Source: Archegozetes longisetosus
Taxonomy: Eukaryota; Arthropoda; Arachnida; Sarcoptiformes; Trhypochthoniidae
DNA length: 64,000 nt
Reading direction: 5' to 3'
NCBI GenBank assembly: GCA_018873245.2
Contig: JAEMBT020000009.1
Span: forward strand, 16,425,794-16,489,793
The position numbers and the translations under genes are program-made. Of this stretch, positions 28,735 to 41,760 are shown in pieces. How positions within the stretch are numbered: the stretch's first letter is position 1; each line of letters opens with the position of its first letter. The notes beneath the pieces were generated by a model. It did no database searches. It worked only from the letters and a program-made list of their open reading frames with translations, and was not told where the DNA came from.

Positions 28735-28985
28735 TAGGAGCACAATGTAAGGAATAGAGCGTAAGGAACAGAATGTATGGAATAGAGAGTTAGGGACAGA
28801 ATGTATAGAATAGAGAGTTAGGGACAGAATGTATAGAATAGAGAGTTAGGTACAGAATGTATAGAATAGAGTTAGGTACAGAATGTATAGAATAGAGAGT
28901 TAGGTACAGAATGTATAGAATAGAGAGTTAGGTACAGAATGTATAGAATAGAGAGTTAGGTACAGAATGTATAGAATAGAGTATA
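28735..28985. repeat. 28-bp minisatellite (GAGAGTTAGGTACAGAATG)
   Basis: About eight units; left copies carry GGGACAG, right copies GGTACAG, and one copy has a 2-bp deletion (TAGAGTTAGG). The ordered change of variants along the array suggests successive unit duplication. Confidence 0.9.
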
Positions 28986-29354
28986 AGGAATAGAGCATAA
29001 GGAACATAGTATTAGAAATAAAATATAAGAAATAGTGTTTAGGAGCATAGTATTTAGTATAGAATCAAATAGGCTGATGGTTGTATGGTTTAGATTCGTA
29101 AATAGAAACAGCTAAAAATAGACATCAAATACGGATACTCTATTGACGTTTCAGTGCAATCAACTGCCACCAAAATAAATATTATACCAAATAGATGTTT
29201 AGTTTTTATTTTAATATTAGTTATTATTTGGTAGTGTTGGATATTTTAGTTAATATTATAATCATAACAGTGATAACTAGACCAAAATGGGTTTTAGATA
29301 TTCAAGAATTGATTTGATAAATAGAAATGCAAGAAAATAGAGTTTTCTTTACAT

Positions 29355-29357
<3 letters not shown>

Positions 29358-29413
<56 letters not shown>
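29358..29413. repeat. (GA)n microsatellite
   Basis: Perfect GA run of about 56 bp. Confidence 0.95.
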
Positions 29414-29416
<3 letters not shown>

Positions 29417-30159
29417 GGATTGCAAATTAAATAAGGGATCGATAAGATGCTAAATATAGTCTGCTATGTAAAAACAAAACTATATTCTTGATTTCAAGAT
29501 GAAAATAGTCTCACAGATTCCTGGTTTCTATGACTCTAGTGCTTTCTATGATTGCTACGAATCCTACGATTCCTACGATTCCAAGGGTTTCTATACTTAC
29601 TAGAATCGGAACATTAATCGAAAATATGTTTACCGGTAAAGACTAAATTTAAGAAAGATTACAAGAGACATTAGAGACATTAGGGAGATATGATACGATA
29701 TAAAAATAAAGATTCAGAGAAGTATGTTTATAAGAAATGCTATATCTAAAAATCTAAATTTAGAATACGTAGGGAATTAAATGTATAGAAAAACGCAGAA
29801 TAGCATAGAATAACACAGAATAACACAAAATAACATAGAATAACACAGAATATTGCAAGTTCTTCACGATCCAAACTAAATCGATTCTCTATTTATGGAA
29901 TGCTTCTTCTTTTCTATTAGATCTGCTTTTATATTTTGTATATCTGATATTGCTTTAGATTTTTGTTTAACAAATCATCAATATATTATCAATGATAAAT
30001 AATTTGACATTGAGTTCAGTGAGTTCTTTTAGAAGTAACAATTGTAGTAGATGTAGCAATTATAGGGAATGTGGAAAACATATTTAGAAAATAAATTAGT
30101 CTTCACTACGAATGAAGAGTTGAATGAAAAGCTAAATTTAGACAAAGCCAAATAGACAG

Positions 30160-30230
30160 TGTTACCTAAACTAACCTAATCTGACCCAACCTAGCTCGAT
30201 CTAACCTAACTCAACCTAACCTAACCTAAC
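30160..30230. repeat. degenerate CCTAA telomere-like array
   Basis: Words such as CCTAACCTAACCTAAC with TAACCTAATCTGACC variants. Confidence 0.7.
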
Positions 30231-33200
30231 AAAAATAAAAGACTAGAATGTAATTGAACTGAAAAATGGAACTATATTCGAAGTGAGTAAGAGTCAGTTT
30301 AGGGAGTGTCACATTAGAAGTAATAGTGTTCTATTAATAGTAAACTGTTTTAATCTGCTATATATACTCTGTTTTCCTACTATTTCTAACTGTTCTTTTA
30401 ATACTTTGCATTCTTTTGAATGCCTGATACTTGAGTCAAAGTAATAGATTTGTAGCTCAAGTTTCTTTAGAATTTTATTTTTATTCTTAAGATTTAAGTA
30501 AAAATTTAAGAATTTAATTAAGATGTTAATTTCTAAATTCAATAGCTATCTTATTGACCTATTGATTAATAGTATGTTTCATAACATCCCCATCCTGTTA
30601 GTTACAATGAACTTGAAATATATCCATAACTTCAAGCAAGATGTGGTGAATGTAAAGTATTAGAATATTATTGTTTGTAGCTTAGGTTAGAGTTATTTTT
30701 AGCTCAGCTACCAGTACGAGTCATCGAAGCATTCCTGCATAAAATTACATTCTATATGAGCTTAAGTTGGTCTAATAGTTGTTAATCTATTCAATCATAT
30801 ATTAAATTAATTGCTGTAATCATTCTAAATAGCTTCAGACTATCAGCTCAAAAGATTGTCTCTCAGAAAATTGAGTTACAGCCGAATAGATTTCTGCCGT
30901 AAGGTATTTAGTGGATCAGTTTAGGCGAATCTCCTGAGTTTTACATATGAATAATAAGTATAAAATTAAAGACATTTCTCTATAAAATGGTGAATTGAAT
31001 CTGAATCAAGTACTCATACCCGATGTTATGATGAGCAAGATTAAATTATTTTCTTAGGCATAGTGACTGAATAGGTTTAGTTGAAAATACCAATTAATCA
31101 AATTTAGGTAAACGAAAATGAATAGAAAAATCAATTTTCGGCTTAACAGTCACGTTACAATCTGTTTCGGCGGACATGCCAGGAATCAGATCGAGTGACG
31201 AGCCGGTGATTTATTTAGATAATACTGGGAGAAATGGAATGGAGAGCATGTGCTCGTATTAATTTGACATTTAGGTTATATATCTCATAAACAGGGATCA
31301 AAAGATCGCAATAAAACTGGAGATAAATGAAAATGTTTATCAAACTATTTTAGGTTAGCAACTATTGGGAAATTATTTTGATGTTGAGTTGGCTTTGGTA
31401 GGAATTATTTTCCAAATACAATAACTATTTGCCAAAAATAATAATTATTTTCTGAATGCAATAATTATTTTGCAAATTGAATAAGAATTTTGTAAAAGCA
31501 ATAATTATTTTGTAAATGGAATGAATGTTAGGAATTAATGCATTGTAAAAAATCGATAAGGTATACTATTTATAACTGAATATAATATGGAGAAGCATGG
31601 TTCAAACTTAATATTTAGTACACATACCCTATGAATTAAATATAAGTAAACATTGCATAAATGTGGATAAAATGCTTCCTTCATTTAAATTATTTTAAAT
31701 AATTCACATTCCTTTACTATACTTATTTTTGCAATTAGTGGTGAGTCGTACCGTTTTTTCTAAAAGTCTCTGAAATATCTCTGAAGTCTCTGTACATATA
31801 TATTAATGTTTTGAATTATGGAAAAGAGTCGAAAGAGTTTATAAAAGTTTAATCATTTTTAATCTGTTTTTCAATAATAGCTTATCTATTATCAGCTAAA
31901 ATAAAGTAATAATTTTTCAATACAACTCAGCTGTAAAAACAATATATTTTTGAACTATTAATCCGTTTTGATTGACCTTCATCGATGGATTGAGCTGATG
32001 AATAGACGAGTTCAAACAAAAATGCAAGCACAAAAACAGAGTTAAAATTAGTTGTAAGATCTATGTAAAATAATAAACGAGTAAAAAGTATAGATATATA
32101 AAAATATGTTGGAGATTATTTGAAATAAGTGTACTAAAGTATCAGTTGAAAGATAGGTTTAAAAAGTACTTCAAGCGTACAAAGTGTTAAAGAATCAATG
32201 TATATTAAAGTTATTATTAACATCTACTGTTTATATAAATGGTAGAAATGAGAGATTTTTTTGGATAAACTAAACAAAACTGAAAATTAGATGACTTAAT
32301 AGAGCAATGAACCAAGAAAAGTTGAGATACTATTCATACATTATTGAAGTATTCAATTTGCAAAGTATTACATGTATGTATGAATATTGATTTGTAAGTA
32401 TAATAATTCATATCTATTAATAATGTACCTAATCTCATAATAGTAATCAATTAGGTCATAGTTCAATTTGAATTTGAATAGAAATCAAGTGTAGAAGATA
32501 CAACAAACTTAGAATATTTCATATAAGTATACAAAATAAGTGGTTAGTAAGTGTTAGAGACTTTAATCAAAAATCATATAAAAAACGCCTATTTAGAAGA
32601 ATAACAGAATAACTGCGCCCATATGTAGTGATTAATTAAAATGAAAAAACGTTTCTGTTCAGTGAGTTTTATAGTCATAGTCATTGACAATGCGGATAAA
32701 ATTTCCCAGAAAAATAGATTAATTATGTTATATTATGTTTTTATGCCCATGTTACACATGTCACTCAGGTCTTCTCAATGCCTTTACATCTATTTAGCTT
32801 ACGTTTTATGTCGATTCTTATGTAGATTCTTATGCTGGTTCTTATTTCGATTTCTTATGTCGATTCTTTTTTATTCTTATTTTCAACTCTTATGCAATCC
32901 TTATTCCGGTTCTTATATATTCTAAACCTTTCAAGTTGACAATACTGAAAAAAACTCTTTATATTTGATGCTCGAAATTCTATACACCTGATTGTTTGAG
33001 TAGAGTCTGATTTGTTGAACCTATGCTTTTGTTGAAAAACAAGTAGGAGTAGTGAATAGTCAAGTATCTAATGCCCTCTTTCTGATCAATGTTGCAATAG
33101 TAGAATTTAAATTAATTGATTTTGTTCTCTTTCAATCCTATACCTTATTTCAATCAAATATTGATTAATATAATGTTCTTTTAGCTATTACTTAGAATTT

Positions 33201-35149
33201 AATTTAATCTTATGTGAATTTAGTCTGAATTTAGTTAAATTGATAGTTAGATTACTAGTTAGATGAATAGATATTATTAAAATAATCACATAATGCAGTA
33301 GAAGTATAAAATGAAAACAATATGAAAAAATATTATCATACTAAATATTATAGAATATACAAATATTTAGATATACATTGAGTGATTTATTTGTCCCTTT
33401 ATTGTATTTTACCAGAAATTAGAGCTGAAGCGCAACCAAACATTTATGAGAATCTATTTTGAGAAAAGCTGAATATCTGGAACTGACCTAAAAATCGATT
33501 TCTGTTCGCTTATAAGTTATATAAGTTTGGCTAAACCCGGGATTATAACGCATTTATTTACTCGAAATATTTGCATCTATTCCTCAAATTGCAAATCAAT
33601 TAATGCATATTCACAATCAAATTCAAGTGAAAATGATTTTGAAATAGTTAAGAAGAGGATTTCAGTTTGGAATATATTCATAAAACCATTAACTAAGTCA
33701 AACACGCATATATTGCGAAACAAATCTATTAGATTGAGTCATAAAATATTCGTTAAACTTATATTGTTTATCAGAAATGAAGTTAGAATGAATATGCATT
33801 TGAAGTTAATGCATCAAGTTAATGCATCTAGTTAATGTATCTGAAGCAGAAGATTACGCAATGGTGAAATGATTTGAGTGGAAAAGTCAAGGATTCTCTG
33901 GCTGAATTTGAATCTAGGTGAAAGCTTAAAGTCAGTCATTTCTCAATATTGTAGATTTATTGCTTAGGGTCAAATCAGAGCTAGCTAACTCTAAAAATAA
34001 AATCTTACCTTTATATCGCTTGTAGGCACTCAAGTTAATAATTTCTTTGCTTTTACTTTAATTCTATCGATATATTAAATAAAAATTTCTGAAGACTTCA
34101 AGTCTAAAGACTTGTCATTGAAATGTTGATAATTATCAATTAATTTAATCGATTGACCAATAAATATGTGTAAACTCTTGGAACTAATCTTGAAACGTAA
34201 TGACGTGTTGAAAGATATTTATGAAGAAATTTAGTAAATAAGAAAAGTTTAAATTAAAAAATAAGGTGAAAGCTGAAAGAAGGAAATAAATCTTGCGTAT
34301 TAAGCAATTAAATTAGTTATAGTTTTTGAATTTTAACTAATTTTAACCTTCAATCTAGACTTAAGAAAACGTCTGTCATTCATCAAATATAGTTATGATA
34401 TTTAATTTTGTTTCATGTATTATTTTCTATTTTCATATTTACTTTTTGTTAAATTCAAAAATAGCCACCATTAATAACTGTCAAGAAATGGAAAATTCAA
34501 AACTGACAAGTTATCAGAAATTGAGCAAATCACTTCTAATATACAAAGGAATAACAAGTTATGTTTGAAGGGCATAGGATTGAGTCAATAGATGTGTTAA
34601 TATGTCAGTTTGTAAGTTTTTATGTCTATTAGTGTTCCGTTTGAGTAAATTGAATTCAAGCTGAAATAGTCATATTTGAGGTTTATGGTACAATTGATTT
34701 CACTATTAATTGTTTATTATTATTATTTGAATTATTGGTAGATTTATTGGTATGATAGGTTATAATAGAATTTAACCTAACCCAACCTAACCTAATCAAA
34801 TAGTGTTCTTATATTGAAAGCACGTTTTCATTTCAATTAGAAAGACGTTCAACAATAAACTAATTTAACTATAATTTAAAACTAAAATTATATAATAACT
34901 AATATGATTTGAAATTTCAAAAAAGTAATAATAACAAAAAGCAATAAATATAATGAAAAACAAAATATCTAAATCATTATGCAATCTAATTATGAATTAT
35001 TGTTTAATTTATTAATACTTAATATCTAACTCATGTCTAGATGTTAAAGAGTGCTTTTTTTGTTTTAAGTCTACTTTATGATTACTTTTAAATAGTAAAA
35101 TGTCTTTTAGCGCGTATAACAGTATTGCCATTAATGAGCACCGATAATG

Positions 35150-35264
35150 CAGTAATACCTCGATATAGGGACCTAAAGCTTACATTGACTACAACGAGTC
35201 TTCACTATAAAAATGTAATTATAAATTGAATAAAAAATGCGTTGATTATATAGAGATATTACTG
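35150..35264. mobile_element. 115-bp pogo/Tigger-like MITE
   Basis: The left end is CAGTAATACCTCGATATAG. The reverse-complemented right end is CAGTAATATCTCTATATAA, giving 15 matches over the first 17 bases. CAGT with TACCTCG is typical of pogo/Tigger termini (family knowledge). A TA follows the right end; the left flank is TG, so the target duplication is imperfect. No coding capacity. A related degenerate copy lies at about 5.9-6.1 kb. Confidence 0.55.
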
Positions 35265-35664
35265 TATTAATGTCAATGTGACTTCAAATGAATTGTTGAC
35301 TTAAAGAAAACGACAATTCAAGTAAATAAGAACTACACTTAATATGTAGTTTAAGAGATGGTTTAGTATCAAACAAAATATGATAATATATAATCAATCA
35401 ATCAACATTATGATTACATAGAATTATTTATAGAAAATCAAGTCTTGTATTTAAATGTTATCTTTAACTTGCAATTTTATTATTAGTCATTTTATATATT
35501 TATGTATATATTCATATAAGTATATAATTATTTTATTTGTTTAATTGCTTTTTCTGTTTGATTGATAGATAAGATATATGATACCTGTTTTAATGATTAT
35601 ATATGTCAGATCTTCTTTCTGTACTATTGATGGAAGCTAAAACAAAATAGGTTTTACTTATCAG

Positions 35665-35720
35665 AAAAAACCCTTAAAAACCCTTTAAAACCCTAAAAAC
35701 CCTAAAAATCCCTTAAAAAC
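35665..35720. repeat. AAAACCCT-type array
   Basis: About six units of AAAAACCCT/AAAACCCTTT. It resembles the CCCTAAA telomere word, but unit length varies from 8 to 10, so it is better read as a local A/C-rich minisatellite. Confidence 0.7.
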
Positions 35721-36967
35721 TCTAAAAAATCGACAAAACTTTGAATATTCAAACTTAGGTATAAATCAAACGACTATTTATATGGGAAATATAATTTTAT
35801 ACAGAACTAAATTTTGAGCTTTTAAGTTTAGATTAGAAAATAGGTAAATAAAAATGGTCATCTCGATCACATGTTGCTGAGGTATAATAAGATAAATCAG
35901 ATATAGTTATTACAAAACCAGTCGAAGAAGACCACGTACAACGCGATATAATATCATCGATGTCGTCTCAAATATTCTGCTTATTAGATTGAATTATGAA
36001 ATCATTTTCATATGACAGTTAGAATTAAACTGGCGGAAGCCTATTGGGGTATTTATCACCTTTTGGTAATAATTAAGATAATTTGGGCATATTCTGCAAA
36101 CTATCAGATGTATTGAAAACAGAAAAACTTAGTAAATATGAATTGGACCTATTAAATAAAATATTACCGAATCACCAAAATGACTAGTATGAGGTGGAGA
36201 ATAGTTGAGTGCGATAGAATTATGATTTAAAATAAATACTTAAAATTGTGCTTTTACTAAAGCGCCATTATGAGCCATTAGTAATAAATAAAACGCTCTT
36301 TTGAAGCCGAAAAGTTGCCTACGGATTCAGTATATCTTAAGATCTACTCTGAAAAGATAGTTAAAACTGGTATAATAAATAAAAATTAGATGGCAAACTG
36401 TATCAAAAAGCTAATTATCTGACACAAAAATGAAAATATCTAATAAACATGAATAGTGACTCAATTATCTTACTCAATAAAGCACCATACTAATTGAATA
36501 AATGAATAAATGATAAACATTTGCCAAATCAATCAACTCAATTGTCTTAGTTTATATTAGCATTAAGTTTGAGCATTTAGCAAACCAATCATCCTCTTAT
36601 CTAAATAATAACATCTAAATTATTAATTTAAATTTTTAGATTGAATTCTTTAAACGAAACTACAGATTCAAATTGAAAAAGACTATTTAGATACTAAATA
36701 AAAAGAATGTGCAATAAATTTGTTGACTTCAATTGGAAAGAACGGACGTGTATATGAAAGGATTCTTAAGGTAGATTTAGAGAGTAGAACTTAGGTTTCT
36801 TACTTACCGAGACTCAAATTTTCTAAAGATTAGAAGATCAAAGCTAGCGTTTAGGCAACACAATTAGTTTTTTCAAACTATGTTTACTATAGAAGTAAAT
36901 CTAAGTACGGTCTGACCCGATTATAGGTGACTGGTTGATCCGTAGAAAATAAGTTGCCTACAATTGA

Positions 36968-37270
36968 GTCAGACTGTAAGTTCTGTATAAGAATAGTGGG
37001 AAACCATATGGTACAGCCAGATCCAGCTAATTGGTAACTGGTCTATAGGCAAAGCCTGTCAGTGAGTGATGGCTAAGCATGAACCAATCGAATGATATAT
37101 AAAAGAGTATGGACATAGATAATCCAAACAACAAGCAGCTTATTCTCTACTAATTCTACTAATCAATTAATATCTATAACCTAGTCAGACTGTACTATAT
37201 GGTGTATGGAATAAACCTATTTATGATTGATTACTATGAATCGATTACTGAGAACTGTTAAACACATGCA
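36968..37270 (+). other. promoter-like or solo-LTR-like segment
   Basis: A CCAAT word (37084-37088), a TATATAAAAG box (37096-37105) and an AATAAA signal (37210-37215) follow in order within about 130 bp, as in the U3-R part of an LTR. The 11-mer GTCAGACTGTA occurs at 36968 and again at 37184. I see no TG/CA termini with a clear target duplication and no retroelement coding nearby. An ordinary promoter of an unknown transcript is an alternative. Confidence 0.25.
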
Positions 37271-37536
37271 ATCATTTCAAGTATATATGAATAGCTTTGT
37301 TGCTATTGCATATGTTTATAATATTTGATTAAAAACAAAATATATTAATAATAGATTATTCATAGTGACTTATTGTCAATCGCATTCCTACTTTAGAAAG
37401 TTTCTACCAATTGTTCCATTTCTCAATTGTTCGATTGAACGGTTGTCTATCTCTTAGGATGTACATTTTAAGTTAGTCCAAAACCTCTCAATATTTGCAA
37501 ATTATATAACCAGAACTTTTGTCGCCCTCAATAATA

Positions 37537-38452
37537 AGCCTTGGCTAGAGAAATCTGCACAAAATTTAAGACGCAATTTCTTAACCAAATATAGTTGATT
37601 CGATTAAATTTTGTTTTTACTTTGAAAGAATAGTTATTAGGTAACAAAACATTGCAATTATTAGTTTATAATAATTTATAATAAGAAAGATGTCCTCCTC
37701 TAAAGAGCTTGAGGCTAGGAAAAGGATTGGCGCTTTTATTGAAAGAAACCCGAATATGAAAACTTGCGATATCGTAAGACATTATGAACTGGAGGGCATC
37801 CCTCGCCGTACAGTATATTCAATTATCCAAAGATTCATAAGGGGTCAGAGTGCCGATCGGACTCCAGGTCCGAGAAAAAACCGAGAAATTAACCGAAAAA
37901 ACTAAAGACAAAATAATTGAGTTCGCGGTAATGCGATCACTGCAGAAGTCTATATTCGGGATGTTTACCACTTCTGAAAGATTTTATCGATAAGTACCAT
38001 TCAGACGATAAATATGTTTTCTGGCCCGATTTGGCTACTTCTCATTACGCCAAAACCACTCAAGAAGTTTACCAAAGAGTTGGAATCAAAGTTGTCCCAA
38101 AAGAGATCAATCCTCTAAATGTCCCCCAACTCCACCCAATTGAAAGATTTTGGGCAAATTTGGGTAAACAAATTTATGAAAATGGGTGGACAACAGATGT
38201 AAATCCCTAAACTATTTCGAAGAATCAAAACTAATACGTAAAAGATCTGAAAATCTGTGCCAAAACCTTATGAGAGGTGTTAAGACTAAGGTTCGCAAAG
38301 CAGCGGACAAAGGAGTACTATCTGTCATCAATTGATATCAATTTAAACTCCATATAATGTATTTTCATTTAATAAATTTCTGTTCAATTTCGGTGAAATT
38401 TTGATTAATAATTATTAAAATTATTTTTGTGCAGATTTCTCTAGCCAAGCCT
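37537..38452 (+). mobile_element. Tc1/mariner-type DNA transposon, internally deleted, TIRs intact
   Basis: Terminal inverted repeats 37537-37564 and 38425-38452 match at 27 of 28 bases (AGCCTTGGCTAGAGAAATCT at the left end). TA dinucleotides abut both ends (37535-37536 and 38453-38454), the standard Tc1/mariner target duplication. The element is 916 bp, too short for a full transposase of about 340 codons plus UTRs. It carries the N-terminal and C-terminal parts of a transposase gene but lacks the middle. It is probably non-autonomous but could be moved by a full-length relative. Confidence 0.9.
37690..38210 (+). pseudogene. Tc1/mariner transposase (DD37E type), broken
   Basis: Codons from 37690 give an N-terminal helix-turn-helix: MSSSKELEARKRIGAF, then TCDIVRHYELEG and RRTVYSIIQRF. 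The frame stops at 37905; a frame change would continue KDKIIEFA. A block carrying the first catalytic Asp is missing. The frame resumes with KYHSDDKYVFWPDLATSHYA, carrying the second Asp, and later QLHPIERFWANLGKQ, carrying the Glu. The spacing between that Asp and Glu is 37 residues, hence DD37E. A stop follows at 38208-38210, and degenerate C-terminal sequence continues to about 38330. Frameshift, deletion and missing catalytic Asp make it non-functional. Confidence 0.85.
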
Positions 38453-38575
38453 TATATTGATAATCATAGCTTGAGTGCACATATACCCAACTTATGTGAC
38501 TAATGGATTGGCTAATAAGTCTTTTCAGTTTTTCACAGCCAGATAAATTTTTTATTATTCAAAATTTATGAAACT

Positions 38576-38819
38576 TTAACAAATTATGCAACCGAGATTT
38601 GCATATAGTTCCCAAGTGGTTTGACGTGAATCTGCTTTGATCAGAGCTAACAGGGCGTCATTATCGAACTGGAAAGGCCGACCAGATAAGTCAGTCTCCA
38701 GAACCGTATTTGGTAAACCAATACTGACACTTGCTAACATGAAATACTTCTTTGCCATAAAGGGTGCAAATGTGTTTGGTTGTGTCTGTCGCTTTGTTAC
38801 CTTGCTTCAACTCTTCAAG
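38576..38819 (-). pseudogene. mariner transposase remnant (N-terminal region)
   Basis: Two minus-strand frames together resemble the N-terminal DNA-binding region of mariner transposases. The first reads LEELKQGNKATDTTKHIC then VSKCQYWFTKYGSGD. After a frame change comes LSGRPFQFDNDALLALIKAD then SRQTTWELYANLG. The W-F-K-SG pattern followed by SGRP and TT(R/W)EL is typical of the family. It stops at 38576 with no catalytic domain left. It starts 124 bp from the end of the neighbouring Tc1-type element and lies in opposite orientation, so it is a separate, older insertion. Confidence 0.75.
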
Positions 38820-40774
38820 CATACTACATGGACACAGTGTATATTTAATATTGGACCTTTTCAGTGATGATTTTTAGTTTAGAACATTAGGGTTGCAGCT
38901 TTCCAAAAGTAAATCATAGTGATCACTAAGATGTGTTCTTTCATTTAATATATTGTTTTTAATATTAAGTGTTATTGAAAAATTTTTGAAAACATTTTTG
39001 AAAAGATTTGGATGAAGAAAATCCAATACTTGTTAGCTTAAGCTATTGATTCTCATTACTATATTTGATTGAATATCCAACTAAACAACTAATAGCAGTT
39101 TTATCACAAGCATCTAGTTGTTTTCCAAATTAGACATGATTTTAGAAATGTTTACGTTTCGTTTAAAGTAATCTTCCACACTTGATATGTTGGAGAATCA
39201 GTTAGTAGTAGATATTTGATAGAGTTATATTCTAATAATTATCTATATTTTGTTTATAGCAAATGTTAATTTAACATTTCCATATTTACTAATTATATCA
39301 ATTTATACTAACTATATCAATTTCTAGTTAACTATTATAACTACGCAATTTGTTTATGTACTTTGATTCATTTGGAATATACTTTGTATATGTATTTTAT
39401 GTAGATTATTTTTATGTATATGTATTTTATGTAGATTATTTTTATGTAGATTATTTTATGTAGATTATTTTTATCTAGATTATTTTATCTAGATTATTTT
39501 TGTATATATTCTCTTTTCTAACCATATTTATCTCTATCACTAGTCCATTATGTGTTTTAGAGTGTTAACAGCTTATAAGTACTACATTGAGTCAACTATT
39601 GGTTAGTTTGTAAACTTAATACCTATATATCAATCTGTTAAGAAATCACTTTTCTAATTCTCCATTAATATCTGACCAATGGAAATGTTTCTAAATAGTT
39701 ATTTAGGTCTAACTATATAAGTGCTAATACGGGCTTTGATTTAATGAAATATTATCAATAAGAGATTGGTGAAGCTTACAGAAGCTTTTTATTAATAAAC
39801 GTTTTTCTAATAATATTTTGTATAGGATTGAGCTGAGCAAATAAAACAGCTTTGCCAACAATCTGATACCTTCAAACATTGATTTATTAAATAGTCTATG
39901 AAAATAGGTAAAGTCAAATATCAGATTTCTTTCAGAGATGACTATAAAATTAGCTTTCACTATTTATCTGATTCAGTATCATTTCATGATATACAACTTG
40001 TTCCTATAGGTGGTTTGTCTAAAGTATGTATAAGCTAATGATCATGTATCTGATCTTTACTCGATAGTTCAATCTTTACTACATAAATACATGAATTTAT
40101 TGATTGAAAAATATATCAAACTTTGAAAGTTTAATTACTTAAATTAAAAAATTAATATTTCAAATCTAAAATTGATATATAGAATAAAGAATAAAGAAAT
40201 TAGCAATAAGTAAGATCGTAACATAAAACTAGATAGGATCGAAAGCAACTACAAAGAGGTACTACTACAGGTAAGTAGAGGTAAGTACAGGTAAGTACAG
40301 GTAAGTAGAGATAAATACTAACAAATAAGTAGTATTACTAACAGTTAAGTGATCATATAGAGATAACTAAAAATGAGCAATAGTCAACAATTATTCTCAA
40401 ACAAAACATAATAGCAATAATAGTAATAATAATAAGAATAATAATAATAAGAATAATAGTAATAAGAATTGAACATCAATAGTGCATAAAATGAAGCACT
40501 AATACATTTAAAAGAGTGTAATAGAGTAGAAGGTTAGCGTATAGCAAATTAGGCTTTATGTAAGTAAGGGTTGACTATTATTATTGATCTTTTGTAGTCC
40601 AACTGACTATTCATTGGACTGCTCTCAACAAAACGGTCACAATATGTGGGGTCAATGTTGGACTCTAAGCACTGATAGTATTACTAATGTCTACTTTTCT
40701 TTCAAATGTAAATTCAATTTGATTTTTTCGTCAAATTTTAGTGTAGACTTGAAAGTTTCGAAATCTAAACTAAC

Positions 40775-40872
40775 TTAAGCTAAGCTAAGCTAGCCTAACC
40801 TAAGCTAACCCAAGCTAGCCTAACCTAAGCTAACCCAAGCTAGCCTAACCTAACCCAAGCTAACCTAACCTA
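40775..40872. repeat. CCTAA/AGCTAACC degenerate array
   Basis: Words such as CTAGCCTAACCTAAGCTAAC repeat about five times with a period near 25, built on the CCTAA pentamer. Confidence 0.8.
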
Positions 40873-41639
40873 TTGGCTCTGCAACTAATTGAGATAACAA
40901 TAGCTAACAATAGATGACAAAAGAAAGCGATAGTAAAATATAGAAACTCAATTTAAAGGATGTTTAGTCATAGATTGGATTAGAGTGATTTAAGTGGTAT
41001 AAAAATTAATATTTTGAGTAATAAGTTATTTGTAGTTGGGACCGAAGCTAAGCTATAGTTGGACTTAATATTTGGTCCGAGCAATGCATTAATAGTATTA
41101 CATATGGTTTAGGCAAATATCAATCAATACGAACAATATATAACAACAATAGTATTAAACATTTATAATAATAAAAGGGCAGAAATGAATACAATAATAA
41201 CAAATACTAAGGCTTTAGTTAGTATTAATCTGAACGCGAGTTAGTCCTCACTTTTGTGTGTAACAAAACAACAACAAAAAAGCTATGAAAATGGACTATG
41301 AAATAGCCTATGAAATAGCCTATGAATATGGATTCTGTATATATTACAAACGGCAAGAAACTAATACTAAATAATACTGTTGACAAACGGACCGATTCAT
41401 AATTGTTAACGACAACTGGACCCATTGTGCCATTCAGTTTCCTATTTTGATGGCTCATTTTGTGACCTGATCATTGTTAAGACATATGAGATCCGGAACT
41501 CAATAAAAATTATGTTTAATCATATTCATGAACTCCAATCGGATAATAACAATAGGAATAGTCCTTCTCTTTCGGAGCTCAGTATTGAATAGATAGCGAT
41601 TGAGAACAGAAGTTCTTATAAGTTTGGGTTATGTGTGGC

Positions 41640-41710
41640 TGTGAGGCACTCTCTCAGGCTCTGTGGAACTCTCTCTCTCTCTCTGGCTCTGTGGAACTCT
41701 CTCTCTCTCC

Positions 41711-41754
<44 letters not shown>

Positions 41755-41760
41755 ATCTCT
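41640..41760. repeat. CT-rich low-complexity tract
   Basis: CTCTCT runs interrupted by GGCTCTGTGGAA, which appears twice. Confidence 0.85.

Noticed and set aside
33527..33835. 102-codon plus-strand frame in the desert
   Set aside because: It begins at a TTG, has no recognised domain, no splice context and the base composition of its surroundings.
40265..40310. Cluster of GTAAGTACAG words resembling stacked splice donors and acceptors
   Set aside because: It is a 10-bp tandem repeat with no coding sequence nearby to be spliced.
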